Shown here: in pieces, positions 27,757 to 36,619 of the stretch
Position numbering within the stretch: position 1 is the first letter of the stretch
How the letters are laid out: each line of letters starts with the position of its first letter
NCBI GenBank assembly: GCA_040382095.1
Contig: JBEIGB010000004.1
Span: 1 to 64,000, forward strand
Reading direction: 5' to 3'
DNA: 64,000 nucleotides
From: JADJPL01 sp040382095
GTDB lineage: Bacteria; Bacteroidota; Bacteroidia; Chitinophagales; Saprospiraceae
Translations under genes and position numbers: made by a program
Notes under the pieces: generated by a model
Told to the model about the DNA's origin: nothing
Seen by the model: only the letters and a program-made list of their open reading frames with translations
The model's database searches: none

Positions 27757-28539
27757 TTAAGTGGCCGAGGGTTTGAGGGTGCGTACAAGGACGATCAGAA
27801 TAGCAATGCCCAGAAGAATCATGCCGGCTTGCGCACCAGTTTCGATCAGCCCGTCCTGAGCATTTTGATCTGCCATCCTTTTGGAAAAGATTCCATAGAG
27901 GGCCCAGATAATGACCCCTGCAAAAGCGATATCCCTGCGGCTGAACAGTAGCCAAAGCGCAACGGCTACTGCAGCAACGATCACAGTTAATGTCCAGAAC
28001 ACGGGACCACCCGGTTGACCGTCCCATCCAAGGTGGGTAAAAAGGATACAGGTGTTTGCGATTGTAGCTACAGTAATCCAGCCCATATACACGCTGAAAG
28101 GAAGATGGCCAAACCATCGTTCCGCTGTCTTTGCAGGACTGCGGCCAATATCCAGCCTCAAATAAATTTTCAACAAACTGCCAAGTAAGATCAGCATCAA
28201 AACCATAGACCACCCGATCTGCAAGTGATGGAAGGCAAAGAGCCACCCGGCGTTGCCGAAACAGGAAAGGATAAACCAGTACCCGACTTTTTGAACGTAC
28301 AGCGGGTTTGCAGTCTGCCAGAAACTCAACTGGTACACGGCATAGCTGATCAGGAGCAGATAAATAATGCCCCAGATTGCAAAGGTAAAACCCGCCGGCG
28401 TGAACAGGGTCGGGAACATATCCGACACGGAGGCAGGGGTCCGCCCGGCAATCGGAAGTGCCGTAGCAAGGTAGTTGACATAAATTACCGCAACGAGACT
28501 AAACAGGTTTGCCAGTATAATGATCCGGTTTTTTAACAT
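27757..28539 (-). CDS. TspO/MBR-type tryptophan-rich membrane protein
   Basis: The 260-residue protein has about seven hydrophobic helices. The TSPO-like region has many Trp residues and the motif FTPAGFTFAIWGIIYLLL, then WFILSCFGNAGWLFAFH and VYMGWITVATIANT. It is longer than classic TspO (about 160 residues); this long form is commonly annotated as tryptophan-rich sensory protein. A porphyrin or ligand-binding role is possible but untested. The start is the ATG at 28539. A palindromic repeat element lies just upstream (28627-28876), between this gene and susD. Confidence 0.8.
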   Translation of the reverse strand: MLKNRIIILANLFSLVAVIYVNYLATALPIAGRTPASVSDMFPTLFTPAGFTFAIWGIIYLLLISYAVYQLSFWQTANPLYVQKVGYWFILSCFGNAGWLFAFHHLQIGWSMVLMLILLGSLLKIYLRLDIGRSPAKTAERWFGHLPFSVYMGWITVATIANTCILFTHLGWDGQPGGPVFWTLTVIVAAVAVALWLLFSRRDIAFAGVIIWALYGIFSKRMADQNAQDGLIETGAQAGMILLGIAILIVLVRTLKPSAT

Positions 28540-28626
28540 ATATCCATCTTTTTGAAGTGGAAAGATCCATTGAACCCCAACGTATTCCTGGATTGTACAA
28601 GAAGCCCCGAGGCTGTCCTGAATGGA

Positions 28627-28876
28627 GGTTTTGTAAAGAGACAGGGGCAGTTAATAGAATTTCCTGAAATGCCGATTTTGTTGATTTTACTTCGCAAAAT
28701 CAACAAAATCGGCATTTCAGGAAAATATTCTTTGGCGGCGAATGCTGCCAAAGAATGTGGGGTTGTGTAAAAAACATTATTTGGCGGCGTCACCCGCCAA
28801 ATGACGGCCTCCGGCCTTTTTACACAACCCCAATATTTATTCGCCGCCGAGGTGGTAAAATTCTTTTACACACCCC
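28627..28876. repeat. Palindromic repeat element, copy 2 (with a nested small element)
   Basis: The core is a 31-bp inverted repeat, 28660-28690 with 28694-28724, triloop TTC and one A/C mismatch next to the loop. The right-hand hairpin is ATTCTTTGGCGGC/GCTGCCAAAGAAT with one mismatch (about 28726-28755). A left end GGTTTTGTAAAGAG (28627-28640) and a right end CTTTTACACACCCC (28863-28876) look like degenerate terminal repeats. A smaller element with perfect 15-bp ends lies inside (28759-28831). Limits of the outer copy are inferred. Confidence 0.75.
28759..28831. repeat. Small inverted-repeat element nested in copy 2
   Basis: Ends GGGGTTGTGTAAAAA (28759-28773) and TTTTTACACAACCCC (28817-28831) are perfect inverted repeats. 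Inside are ATTTGGCGG/CCGCCAAAT (28779-28802) and GGCC-TCC-GGCC hairpins. There is no coding capacity. Confidence 0.75.
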
Positions 28877-28891
28877 TGTACAGATATAGCC

Positions 28892-30202
28892 TTAGATTAG
28901 CGGATCCTGTGGCGTATTCGGGTTATTATCCCTTTCGCGGAGCGGGTAGGGATAAAAATTGCGGTTGCGCTCTCCGCCGGGAGGGCCCGGACGATTAAAG
29001 CGGCGGCTGTCTTCCAGCTTCAACCCGGACATATAAAGCTCGATACAGCGGTTGCGGTAGATTTCGAGGAGGACGGCGGCTTGTGTAGCGGCACCGCTAT
29101 ATGCTGGCAGATTAGCGTTGACGCCGAAGATATCGTTATTTTTGGTCAGCACTTTATTCAGCTCTGCAATAGCCCCAGGAACGTCATTCTTCCTTGCAAG
29201 GGCTTCGGCTTTGATGAGAAGCATCTCACCGGGCAGGAATACGGGGATTTCGCGGATATCGCTATTAAAGAAACCCTGTACTTTGACATTGGTCTGTGGA
29301 TTGGCGCCGAGGTAGAAAGCGATACGGCCATCGCCTGCAGTTGGGGCCAGTTCACCACTGAGGCCAAAGTTAAAGCGGCCATCGTAGGTATTGTTATTGA
29401 CCAGTGCTGTCCGGAAGACGGGATTTTGGTTGAGGGCGTCAAAGCGGAAAGAAGACTTCCGGGTCAGGTTGACGCGGTTGACTGCTTCGATTGCCTTGTC
29501 ATTGTTACCCGACATGATATAATATCTGGCCAGGAGGGCGTTACAGGCATCGGCGATATTGATATCGGTGCCAACTTTGGTGTTGAAATAAGCGGGGGGT
29601 GCGGTCGTTCCGATAGCGGCGACCCCTGCTTCCAGGAGTGCGATTGCATCTGCGAGAGCCTGGGCACGCGGCTTAAAGGTCGCGTATTTCCCTTGCAGGA
29701 AATCTGCTGCCGATCCGGCCTGTGTCGGCACCTGCTCCCAAAACTGGGCCATTGTACCAATAGCGAGGGCCTTGAAGAAATGGCCATAGACCTTTGCAGC
29801 GGTGGCTATACCCTGATCCGGGATATTCACGGAATTATTGATCACCAGTTCGCTGTTGGCCATTACAATATTTGCGCTTGCCCAGATATTGGACAGGAAA
29901 GAGTTGGAATTACCCACTGTTCCGCCACCTGCTTCGAGGGCGGCGAGCTCGCCGTTACCAGTGTTGATGACATAGAGTTCTCTGGTTGTGAGGCCATTGG
30001 CAGAAATCACACTGTACAGTGCCCCAGTCGCACCGACGGAATAAGAGCGTCTCAGGCCGACGACCATACCCAGCAGACCATCCACGTTGTTCAGAACGTC
30101 TTCACTGGTTGCTGCGTTAGGGTTTTCAAATTCTTTTTCGCAGCCACCGGTAATCAGCAGCAGGGGCAAAAAAGCGATCAGGAAAATATTTTTAAATTTC
30201 AT
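28892..30202 (-). CDS. SusD/RagB family nutrient-binding lipoprotein
   Basis: The product has 436 residues. A lipoprotein signal (LITGGC, Cys21) directs it to the outer membrane, where SusD-like proteins act as lids on SusC channels and capture the substrate. The C-terminal part carries the family pattern (LPGEMLLIKAEALARKNDVPGAIAELNKVL, then EIYRNRCIELYMSGLKLEDSRRFNRP). It follows the SusC gene by 39 nt on the same strand. No glycosidase, peptidase or regulator gene is joined to the pair, so its substrate cannot be inferred. Confidence 0.93.
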   Translation of the reverse strand: MKFKNIFLIAFLPLLLITGGCEKEFENPNAATSEDVLNNVDGLLGMVVGLRRSYSVGATGALYSVISANGLTTRELYVINTGNGELAALEAGGGTVGNSNSFLSNIWASANIVMANSELVINNSVNIPDQGIATAAKVYGHFFKALAIGTMAQFWEQVPTQAGSAADFLQGKYATFKPRAQALADAIALLEAGVAAIGTTAPPAYFNTKVGTDINIADACNALLARYYIMSGNNDKAIEAVNRVNLTRKSSFRFDALNQNPVFRTALVNNNTYDGRFNFGLSGELAPTAGDGRIAFYLGANPQTNVKVQGFFNSDIREIPVFLPGEMLLIKAEALARKNDVPGAIAELNKVLTKNNDIFGVNANLPAYSGAATQAAVLLEIYRNRCIELYMSGLKLEDSRRFNRPGPPGGERNRNFYPYPLRERDNNPNTPQDPLI

Positions 30203-30241
30203 ATTATTATTTTTTTATAATTCAAAAAATCGGAAAGCGGT

Positions 30242-33200
30242 TTAGAAACGGGCGCCGAGGCGGAGTTGGACCATCCTCGGGATAGGTACGTTTCCAAAGT
30301 CGTCGCCGCGGACGCGGTCGGTCTGGCCTGCGGAGTTGGTTTCAGGATCATATCCCAGATAGTTGTCAAACGAAATGAGGTTCCTTCCGATCAGGGCGAC
30401 ATTGAGGTTATCGAATACCTTCCCGACTTTTCCGAGATCGTAGCTCAGTGACAATTCGCGGAGTTTGATGAACGAACCGTCTTCGACATGTTCTTCCTGA
30501 ATACGCTCGCCGGTGACGCCACCTGCGATAGAGGCGACATAACCCCTTGCTACTTCGCCTTTGATTTCTTTTTCGGCGAGTTCGCCCTGACCTACGTTAT
30601 TTTGGGTAATCCGGTTCCAGTTATAGACATCGAAGCCCCACATCGCGTCAAACTGTACGCGGAAGGAGAGTTTGCCGACGCTCAGGTCTGAAGTGAAGGC
30701 ACCGAACCAGTCGGGGTTGGGATCCCCGATGATTTTGCGCAGCTGTGCCGCCGTAGCAACAGGCTGGCCATCTGCCCCCCTGCTGGGAGTACCCTGGAGG
30801 AGGGTAGTCTGGGTACCGCGCTCTGGTTGTGCCAGGCCCTGCGAAGTGAGGAGCAGCCCCCCAGTGGCGTTGCGGGCATAGTAACGGCCATAAAAAACGC
30901 CATAAGGCTGACCATTGATAGCGGCCTGTGCACCGTCGCTACCGCGCAGGAACAATGCACCGGCGATACCACTGACTTCGTTGCGGTTGCGCGACCACAT
31001 CAGGCTAAGGTCCCAGCGCACTTTGCTGGTTGCAATAGGTGAGCCCTGGAGCATTACTTCGACCCCATTATTGGTCATCCCACCTTCATTTGTTACGATG
31101 AAGTTGCCACCTACGGTCGGCGGGAGCGGACGGGTAAGCAGGAGGTCCTGGATATCCTGGTTGTATATAGTTACGTTGAGGCCCATACGGTCATTGAAGA
31201 AAGCCAGGTCGGCGCCGAATTCAATTTCAGACATCCGCTCTGGCCTGACATCCGGGTTGGCAAGTACTGTAGAAGGCGTTACAGCAGAGAGGCCTCCCAG
31301 CTGGCCGATCAGGTAGTTGTTGTAGCGGTCGTAGGGGCCGATACCGGTGAGGTTACCCGCCTGGCCGTAGCTGGCCCGCAGTTTGAAGGAGCTGATTTTG
31401 TTGGCCAGGCTTCCATTTTTCCAATAATCGGACAATACCCAGCTTGCGCTGGCTTTAGGATAAAAGTTGGTTTGGTTTTCCGGTGAAAAAGCTGAGGAGC
31501 CGTCAATACGGCCGGCGACTGTGACGAAAAGCTGTTCTTTATAACCAAAAGTCTGCTGGAGGAAGTAGCCCCACACACTGCGCTGGGCGATGCTCTGTAC
31601 CGGCGGTGCAAACAGGTTGGCGGCTGCGGAGATGGTTTGTACAAAAGGTGCCAGGTCGCGTCCTTCCTGAGCGGTGAAGTGGGTGCGGTCGTTTTGGATC
31701 TGGTAGCCCGCAGTTGTTGTAGAAGTGAGGCCGCCGCTCAAGTCCTTGGAATAGTTGATGGTGAGGTCGTGGTTGAGCAGGGTCACGTTGCTGGAAGCGT
31801 TGCTCACATACCCGTCGGGGAAGAAGCCGGCGGCTACGCCCGGATAGGGGATACGCGGGTGGAATTCGTTGCCCACGAGGGAGTAGTTGTCGTATCCGAG
31901 GATTGCATTGACCGTCATCCCTTCAACGGGGAAGAGTTTGAGCTGTACATCGCCGATGCTGCGGTTGGTGCGCTGGGTGATATCGAAAGTCTCAATGACC
32001 GTAAGCGGGTTGACGCGCACCTGCTCGACTTGCCGGAGGTTGCCGACGGCATCGCGTTCACTGATATTCCACACGTTGTCCATGATGAACATGGTACTGA
32101 TCGGGCTGAAGAAGTTATTGCCATTGGGCAGGTCCTGGCTCTGGCTGTAATTGTATGCGATACCTGCAGAAAGGGTGGCCCATTCTGCGAGGGTCTGGTT
32201 GAGGCGGAGACGCCCGGTATATTTGGTAAAGTTGGTGTTTTTGATAATCCCGTCGTTATCGGTATAGCCGAAAGACGCGAAATACTGTGTTTTCTCGTTA
32301 CCTCCGTTTACAGAGAGGTAGTTCTCGGTACCGAAGGCATTGGTGAACACCTCGTCCTGCATATCGTAGCGCGTGACGTTATACTTGTCGGTAATCAGCA
32401 GACGGTTGACAGGCCCTACTTTTACGAACTTGACCCCCTGGGCGTTGAGCGCTGCTTCGGAAGGTCCGAGGTGGAGCAGGGTAGTGAGGCGGTCCTGGGT
32501 AGTCTCGAGGCGGTCGTTGCCCTTTACGCCGAATCTTTGCGGATGCTCGGTCATGAACACCTTCTTGCGGAGCTGGCTCATGCTGACCGACGTACTGAAT
32601 TCAATCGTTGGTTTGCCGCTTTTGCCGCGCCTGGTAAAAATCTGGACGACCCCGTTGGCGGCCCTGGAGCCATAGAGCGCTGCCGCAGAAGCTCCATTGA
32701 TTACTTCGATACGCTCGATATCGGCAGGATTGATATCCACGAGGCGGTTCTGTCCGGCGCGCAGGCCGGTCGTCATAGCATCTGCGCTGAGGTTGACGAC
32801 GTTGGTGGAGCTGTTGTCCACGATAACCCCATCCACAATATAAAGTGGATCGGAAGAGCCATTGATCGAGCTGGGGCCGCGCAGACGCACGGAAATACCG
32901 CCGGCGGGGTTACCATCGTTTTGGGTGATCTGGGCACCCATAACCTTTCCGCTCAGCGCTGCCAGGGTATTTACCGTGCCGGAATTACCCACTGCCCGTC
33001 CATCCACAACACTGACGTTATTGCCCAGTTGTTTACGGGTGGCTGTAGGGGAAGCCCCGGTAACGACGATCTGGTCGAGGTCTAGGATATCCGACGTCAG
33101 GCTGATGTCTTTGATCAGCGTGGCGCCAGTTGCCCCGATGGCCACTTTCTCGGTATAAGTCTTATATCCTACATAACTTACCTGGAACGTGTAGGTACCT

Positions 33201-33430
33201 TCTGCCAGGGCGGCAGAGAGCTCGTAATACCCATTGATATCCGTGATGGTTCCGACGCGGGCTTCCAGAAGGAAAACGTTCACCCCGATCAGAGGCTCCT
33301 TATCGGTACCGGTGATCGTTCCCTTGACGGAAACGTTGGCCTTTTGACCGCTGGCGAACAGCGGCAACGCTAACAGCAGGGCCAGGGAAAATAAGCATTG
33401 TTTAAAGTTCAACGTCATAACTGCCTTCAT
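30242..33430 (-). CDS. SusC/RagA family TonB-dependent transporter
   Basis: The 1062-residue outer-membrane channel has a signal peptide (ending ASGQ), a carboxypeptidase-regulatory-like domain (VKGTITGTDKEPLIGVNVFL, near residues 35-110), a TonB box region (DLDQIVVTG), a plug domain with the SusC signature (DPLYIVDGVIVDN, NPADIERIEVINGASAAALYGSRAANGVVQIFTRRG), and a barrel ending in the terminal LRLGARF. It pairs with the SusD gene downstream. The pair should import an oligosaccharide or peptide too large for porins. A TAAATTTG -7 box is present upstream at 33468-33475. Confidence 0.96.
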   Translation of the reverse strand: MKAVMTLNFKQCLFSLALLLALPLFASGQKANVSVKGTITGTDKEPLIGVNVFLLEARVGTITDINGYYELSAALAEGTYTFQVSYVGYKTYTEKVAIGATGATLIKDISLTSDILDLDQIVVTGASPTATRKQLGNNVSVVDGRAVGNSGTVNTLAALSGKVMGAQITQNDGNPAGGISVRLRGPSSINGSSDPLYIVDGVIVDNSSTNVVNLSADAMTTGLRAGQNRLVDINPADIERIEVINGASAAALYGSRAANGVVQIFTRRGKSGKPTIEFSTSVSMSQLRKKVFMTEHPQRFGVKGNDRLETTQDRLTTLLHLGPSEAALNAQGVKFVKVGPVNRLLITDKYNVTRYDMQDEVFTNAFGTENYLSVNGGNEKTQYFASFGYTDNDGIIKNTNFTKYTGRLRLNQTLAEWATLSAGIAYNYSQSQDLPNGNNFFSPISTMFIMDNVWNISERDAVGNLRQVEQVRVNPLTVIETFDITQRTNRSIGDVQLKLFPVEGMTVNAILGYDNYSLVGNEFHPRIPYPGVAAGFFPDGYVSNASSNVTLLNHDLTINYSKDLSGGLTSTTTAGYQIQNDRTHFTAQEGRDLAPFVQTISAAANLFAPPVQSIAQRSVWGYFLQQTFGYKEQLFVTVAGRIDGSSAFSPENQTNFYPKASASWVLSDYWKNGSLANKISSFKLRASYGQAGNLTGIGPYDRYNNYLIGQLGGLSAVTPSTVLANPDVRPERMSEIEFGADLAFFNDRMGLNVTIYNQDIQDLLLTRPLPPTVGGNFIVTNEGGMTNNGVEVMLQGSPIATSKVRWDLSLMWSRNRNEVSGIAGALFLRGSDGAQAAINGQPYGVFYGRYYARNATGGLLLTSQGLAQPERGTQTTLLQGTPSRGADGQPVATAAQLRKIIGDPNPDWFGAFTSDLSVGKLSFRVQFDAMWGFDVYNWNRITQNNVGQGELAEKEIKGEVARGYVASIAGGVTGERIQEEHVEDGSFIKLRELSLSYDLGKVGKVFDNLNVALIGRNLISFDNYLGYDPETNSAGQTDRVRGDDFGNVPIPRMVQLRLGARF

Positions 33431-33773
33431 TTTAAAGTAAAAAAACTTATTTAAGCTTGCATTGTATCAAATTTAGCAATAAACCTCTTAATTATTTGCA
33501 GTATCATGCTGTTTTTTGCAAAATTTTGTCTAAAAACAATACTTTTTACAGAATTTGCGCTGTTTTCTGCAAGGTTTTAATTATCCTTGAACAGAAAGCT
33601 CTTTACGAGGGGATGATCGCAGGCTAAACGCAGCTCTTTTTTACCGATGCGATGCCTTTTCCCTGTCCTGCAGCCGAGGCAGGATTTCCTCAAAAAGGCT
33701 ATGTACGGACGCAAAAACAGCGTATTTTTCACTGCGCTACCCCATTGCACCGAGCCCCACAAGCACATCTAAC
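33431..33773. other. Intergenic: upstream region of susC, no gene
   Basis: This divergent gap lies between the SusC gene and the TSUP permease gene. Apart from the -7 box at 33468-33475 I see no structure; the longest ORF (33577-33768, minus) has no recognisable features. Confidence 0.4.
33468..33475 (-). promoter_or_regulatory. Candidate -7 box for susC
   Basis: On the minus strand this reads TAAATTTG, a perfect TAnnTTTG, 38 nt before the SusC start codon. The -33 element is not clear. Confidence 0.5.
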
Positions 33774-34547
33774 ATGGAAATTGTTTACATTTCGCTACTG
33801 TCTTTTTTTGTCTCCATGCTCACCTTTTTTTCCGGGTTTGGCCTGGGTACGATCCTGACTCCGGTGTTCATGGTATTTTTCCCGACTGGCCTTGCCGTAG
33901 CGTTGACTGGCGTGGTGCATTTTTTCAACAATATTTTTAAGCTGTTCATTACGGGGCGGCACATTGACCGGGTGGTAGCGCTGCGTTTTGGGATTCCTGC
34001 GGTAATATTTGCTTTTGCCGGCGCATGGCTGTTGATAAAGATTGCTGCCTGGCCCCCTCTTTTCACCTACAGCTTATGGGGCCGGTATTTTGAGGTGTAT
34101 CCTGCAAAATTCGCGATTGCGCTGCTGCTGATATTTTTTGCGTTGATGGAGATCGTACCGCGCCTGAACAGGATTTCTTTTGGAAGGGACAAGCTCGCTC
34201 TTGGCGGAGCGCTGAGTGGTTTTTTCGGGGGGCTGTCCGGTAATCAGGGAGCCTTGCGGAGTGCGTTCCTTATCCGGGCCGGATTGTCCAGAGAGGCTTA
34301 TATCGGTACGTCTGTGGCGATCTCTGTTTTCGTTGATTTTTCACGGCTGAGCGTATATGCACGCGGATTTGCTGCAGAAGGCCTCGGCGACAAGCTCTAC
34401 CTCGTCGCATCTGCGACCTTATCGGCTATTCTTGGTGCCTTTATCGGCAACCGGCTGCTGAAGAAGCTGACCTTGAGATTTTTACAGTTGCTGGTCGCAG
34501 TGATGTTGATTGCGGTTTCGATTGCACTCGGGGCGGGCTGGATATGA
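33774..34547 (+). CDS. TSUP family (TauE/SafE) membrane permease
   Basis: The 257-residue protein has about eight helices and the TSUP layout: an N-terminal SFFSGFGLGTILTPVF motif and a repeated Gly-rich motif in the second half (LSGFFGGLSGNQGALRSAFLI). TSUP proteins carry sulfite, sulfoacetate or other small organosulfur anions; the sequence does not tell which. The start is the ATG at 33774. No sulfur gene is adjacent. Confidence 0.88.
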   Translation: MEIVYISLLSFFVSMLTFFSGFGLGTILTPVFMVFFPTGLAVALTGVVHFFNNIFKLFITGRHIDRVVALRFGIPAVIFAFAGAWLLIKIAAWPPLFTYSLWGRYFEVYPAKFAIALLLIFFALMEIVPRLNRISFGRDKLALGGALSGFFGGLSGNQGALRSAFLIRAGLSREAYIGTSVAISVFVDFSRLSVYARGFAAEGLGDKLYLVASATLSAILGAFIGNRLLKKLTLRFLQLLVAVMLIAVSIALGAGWI

Positions 34548-34597
34548 TGCGCTTACAGGCCCTGCAGCTTACCGCCGGAGAATAAGTACCCTCGAGC

Positions 34598-35104
34598 CTA
34601 AAGGATGACCCGGCGGGCCGATTTATACTTCCGCGACCAATACGAGGATTTTTTCAGGTTATCTATCATAATCCCCCGGAAAGTGGCATGAATGATATTT
34701 ATACCTTCTTCCTCATTGGAAACGACGAGTGCGACGTGAAAGATTCTACCCCCGGAGCTATGACGGAAGAACACCAGATCGCCGGGCTGAACCTCTTCCA
34801 GCGGGATTTTTACCCCTTCGAGGGATTGTGCACTGGAGCTCGTAGAGAGGGGGATATCGAAGTTCTTCATTACAAAGTGGGTAAAACCGGAACAGTCGAA
34901 GCCTACTTCGGGATCACGGCTGGCATAGCGATAAGGCAGCCCCAGGTATTTTTGGGAATATTCTATAATCGCTTTTCTGAACTGCCGCTCCCGCTGAATA
35001 TTCGCCGTAATCATACCAGGGGTAAACACGGTACAGCCCTGAAAAGCGAGGATCCCGAACAGCAGTAGCCAGACCGGAATTTTTAAGCACAACCTTGAGC
35101 ACAT
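34598..35104 (-). CDS. NlpC/P60 family lipoprotein (cell-wall endopeptidase)
   Basis: The C40 peptidase domain has the catalytic Cys71 (DCSGF), His123 (RIFHVALVV) and His139 (IIHAT). Such enzymes cut peptide bonds in the peptidoglycan stem. The signal ends at FQGC (Cys24), so it should be a lipoprotein of the periplasmic side. Length (168) is typical for this compact form. The gene runs on the minus strand just after the omega-amidase gene (43-bp gap). Confidence 0.92.
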   Translation of the reverse strand: MCSRLCLKIPVWLLLFGILAFQGCTVFTPGMITANIQRERQFRKAIIEYSQKYLGLPYRYASRDPEVGFDCSGFTHFVMKNFDIPLSTSSSAQSLEGVKIPLEEVQPGDLVFFRHSSGGRIFHVALVVSNEEEGINIIHATFRGIMIDNLKKSSYWSRKYKSARRVIL

Positions 35105-35147
35105 AACTTTACGAAAATGGTACGGCGTAAAAATAGCGATTTGTGCG

Positions 35148-35924
35148 TTATTTCAGCACAAAATCGTCCATATCGTTGAGGAAAGGGAACTTTTTTCTAA
35201 AATCCTGCATAGGCGCTGCTTCCAGCACACTGGAAATCACGTGTTCGCCGGTATGGGCCTGGGCGAGATAACAGCCTTCAAAATCGAGGATGCAGGAATC
35301 GCCGGCATAGTCGAGCCCGTTACCATCGGTGCCGATGCGGTTGACCCCTATCGTATAGCATTGATTCTCGATGGCGCGGGCGATGAGCAGTTGTTTCCAG
35401 GCGTGGCTTCGGCGGGCGGGGAAATTGGCGGTATAAATCAGGAGGTCAAAGGGGTGGGTATTTCTGCTCCAGACGGGGAAGCGCAGGTCGTAGCAGATCA
35501 GTGGGCAGATTTTCCATCCATTCAGTTCGACGAGCAGTCGGTGCTTTCCGGGGCTGTAGTGGAGGTGTTCTCCTGACAGGGTGAAAAGATGGCGTTTATC
35601 GTAGTGGGACACTGTACCGTCGGGGCGCACCCAGAGGAGGCGGTTGTAGTAGTGGCCGTTTTCGGATATGATAAGGCTACCGACCACTACAGCGCCTGTT
35701 TTTGCTGCCTGATCGGCCATCCAGATACTGGTAGGCCCATTTTGTGATTCTGCAAGGCGTTCGGGCGACATACTGAAACCCGTAGTGAACATTTCCGGCA
35801 GAATGATCAGGTCGGTATATCCCCGGAGTGGGGAGATGATTTCGTTGAACCGGCGTAGGTTGGCCGGTTGGTCTTCCCAGACCAAACCGGCTTGTATCAG
35901 GCTGACGCGAAGGCCGGCAATCAC
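35148..35924 (-). CDS. Nitrilase-superfamily amidase (YafV/omega-amidase type)
   Basis: The catalytic triad of the carbon-nitrogen hydrolase fold is visible: Glu44 (LPEMF), Lys110 (YDKRHLF) and Cys144 (ICYDLRFPVW). The pattern, especially YDKRHLF and CYDLRFPVWSRN, fits the omega-amidases that hydrolyse alpha-ketoglutaramate in methionine salvage or glutamine transamination. The start is a GTG at 35924 that overlaps the rplY stop codon (GTGA), implying translational coupling. 258 residues is a normal length. Confidence 0.88.
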   Translation of the reverse strand: MIAGLRVSLIQAGLVWEDQPANLRRFNEIISPLRGYTDLIILPEMFTTGFSMSPERLAESQNGPTSIWMADQAAKTGAVVVGSLIISENGHYYNRLLWVRPDGTVSHYDKRHLFTLSGEHLHYSPGKHRLLVELNGWKICPLICYDLRFPVWSRNTHPFDLLIYTANFPARRSHAWKQLLIARAIENQCYTIGVNRIGTDGNGLDYAGDSCILDFEGCYLAQAHTGEHVISSVLEAAPMQDFRKKFPFLNDMDDFVLK

Positions 35925-36517
35925 TTTTTCTTGCCGCTTTCTTTTTCTGCTGCGGCGGTTGCCGAACGGAGTGCACGTGGGATTTCGATCGTTGCCACGG
36001 GGATACCCGGGGAACTCATGATTTCGATCCCTTTCTCTGTAGAGATATCCCGTACGCGGAGCGACTGACCCAGCTCCAGGGAGGAAATATCCAGCATGAG
36101 CTGATCAACGAGAAATTCCGGCGTGGTCTTTATTTTGACGCGGCGCATCTTTTGTACCAGTTTGCCGCCCACTTTGACACCGGGGGATTGACCCTTTACC
36201 CGCACAGGCACTTCCAGTTTGATTGGCTGGCCATCTACGAGCTGCAGGAAATCAATGTGCACCAGGTCGTTGGTCAGCGGGTGAAGCTGATAATCTTTTA
36301 CGATGCATTTGTAGGTATTTTCTCCGATTTGGAGGTGTGCTACATGAAAATCCGGCGTATAGATCAGATTTTTGACCTGCTGGGGAGTGGTGGCGAAGTG
36401 AACCAATTCCTTTGCGCTGTAGAGGACGCAGGGGATTTGCCCTTCCCGGCGAAGGGATTTCGAAGCGGTTTTGCCGGTGTCGGGCCTCAATTGGCCGGTG
36501 AGAGAGATGAATTCCAT
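35921..36517 (-). CDS. rplY: 50S ribosomal protein L25 / general stress protein Ctc
   Basis: The protein binds 5S rRNA in the large subunit. The N-terminal L25 domain (about 5-90) is followed by the beta-rich Ctc-type domain (about 95-185), so this is the long form (198 residues) with a Lys/Ala-rich tail. A good -7 box (TATCTTTG on the minus strand, 36562-36569) lies 45 nt upstream. The omega-amidase gene begins inside its stop codon. Confidence 0.94.
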   Translation of the reverse strand: MEFISLTGQLRPDTGKTASKSLRREGQIPCVLYSAKELVHFATTPQQVKNLIYTPDFHVAHLQIGENTYKCIVKDYQLHPLTNDLVHIDFLQLVDGQPIKLEVPVRVKGQSPGVKVGGKLVQKMRRVKIKTTPEFLVDQLMLDISSLELGQSLRVRDISTEKGIEIMSSPGIPVATIEIPRALRSATAAAEKESGKKK

Positions 36518-36561
36518 GACTTTTATATCTTCTGCTTAAAGAATTTCGTTATTTGGGCACG

Positions 36562-36569
36562 CAAAGATA
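36562..36569 (-). promoter_or_regulatory. -7 box for rplY
   Basis: The minus strand reads TATCTTTG, an exact TAnnTTTG. A T-rich run at 36581-36587 is a possible, weak -33 region. The start would be near 36555, giving a leader of about 40 nt. Confidence 0.6.
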
Positions 36570-36619
36570 ATTGATTTAGAAAAAAAAGTGAATTTTTTTT
36601 CATTTTTTAGTGCCAAAGG

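Noticed and set aside
28533..28793. Minus-strand ORF over palindromic element copy 2
   Set aside because: Its likeness to the ORFs over copies 1 and 3 comes only from the repeat; it overlaps the hairpins.
29081..30220. 379-residue ORF on the plus strand
   Set aside because: It is antisense to the SusD gene and has no family features.
31637..33085. 482-residue ORF on the plus strand
   Set aside because: It is antisense to the SusC gene, whose domains are clear on the minus strand.
33577..33768. 63-residue ORF upstream of the TSUP gene
   Set aside because: It has no domain, sits in a divergent gap, and has an ordinary chance length.
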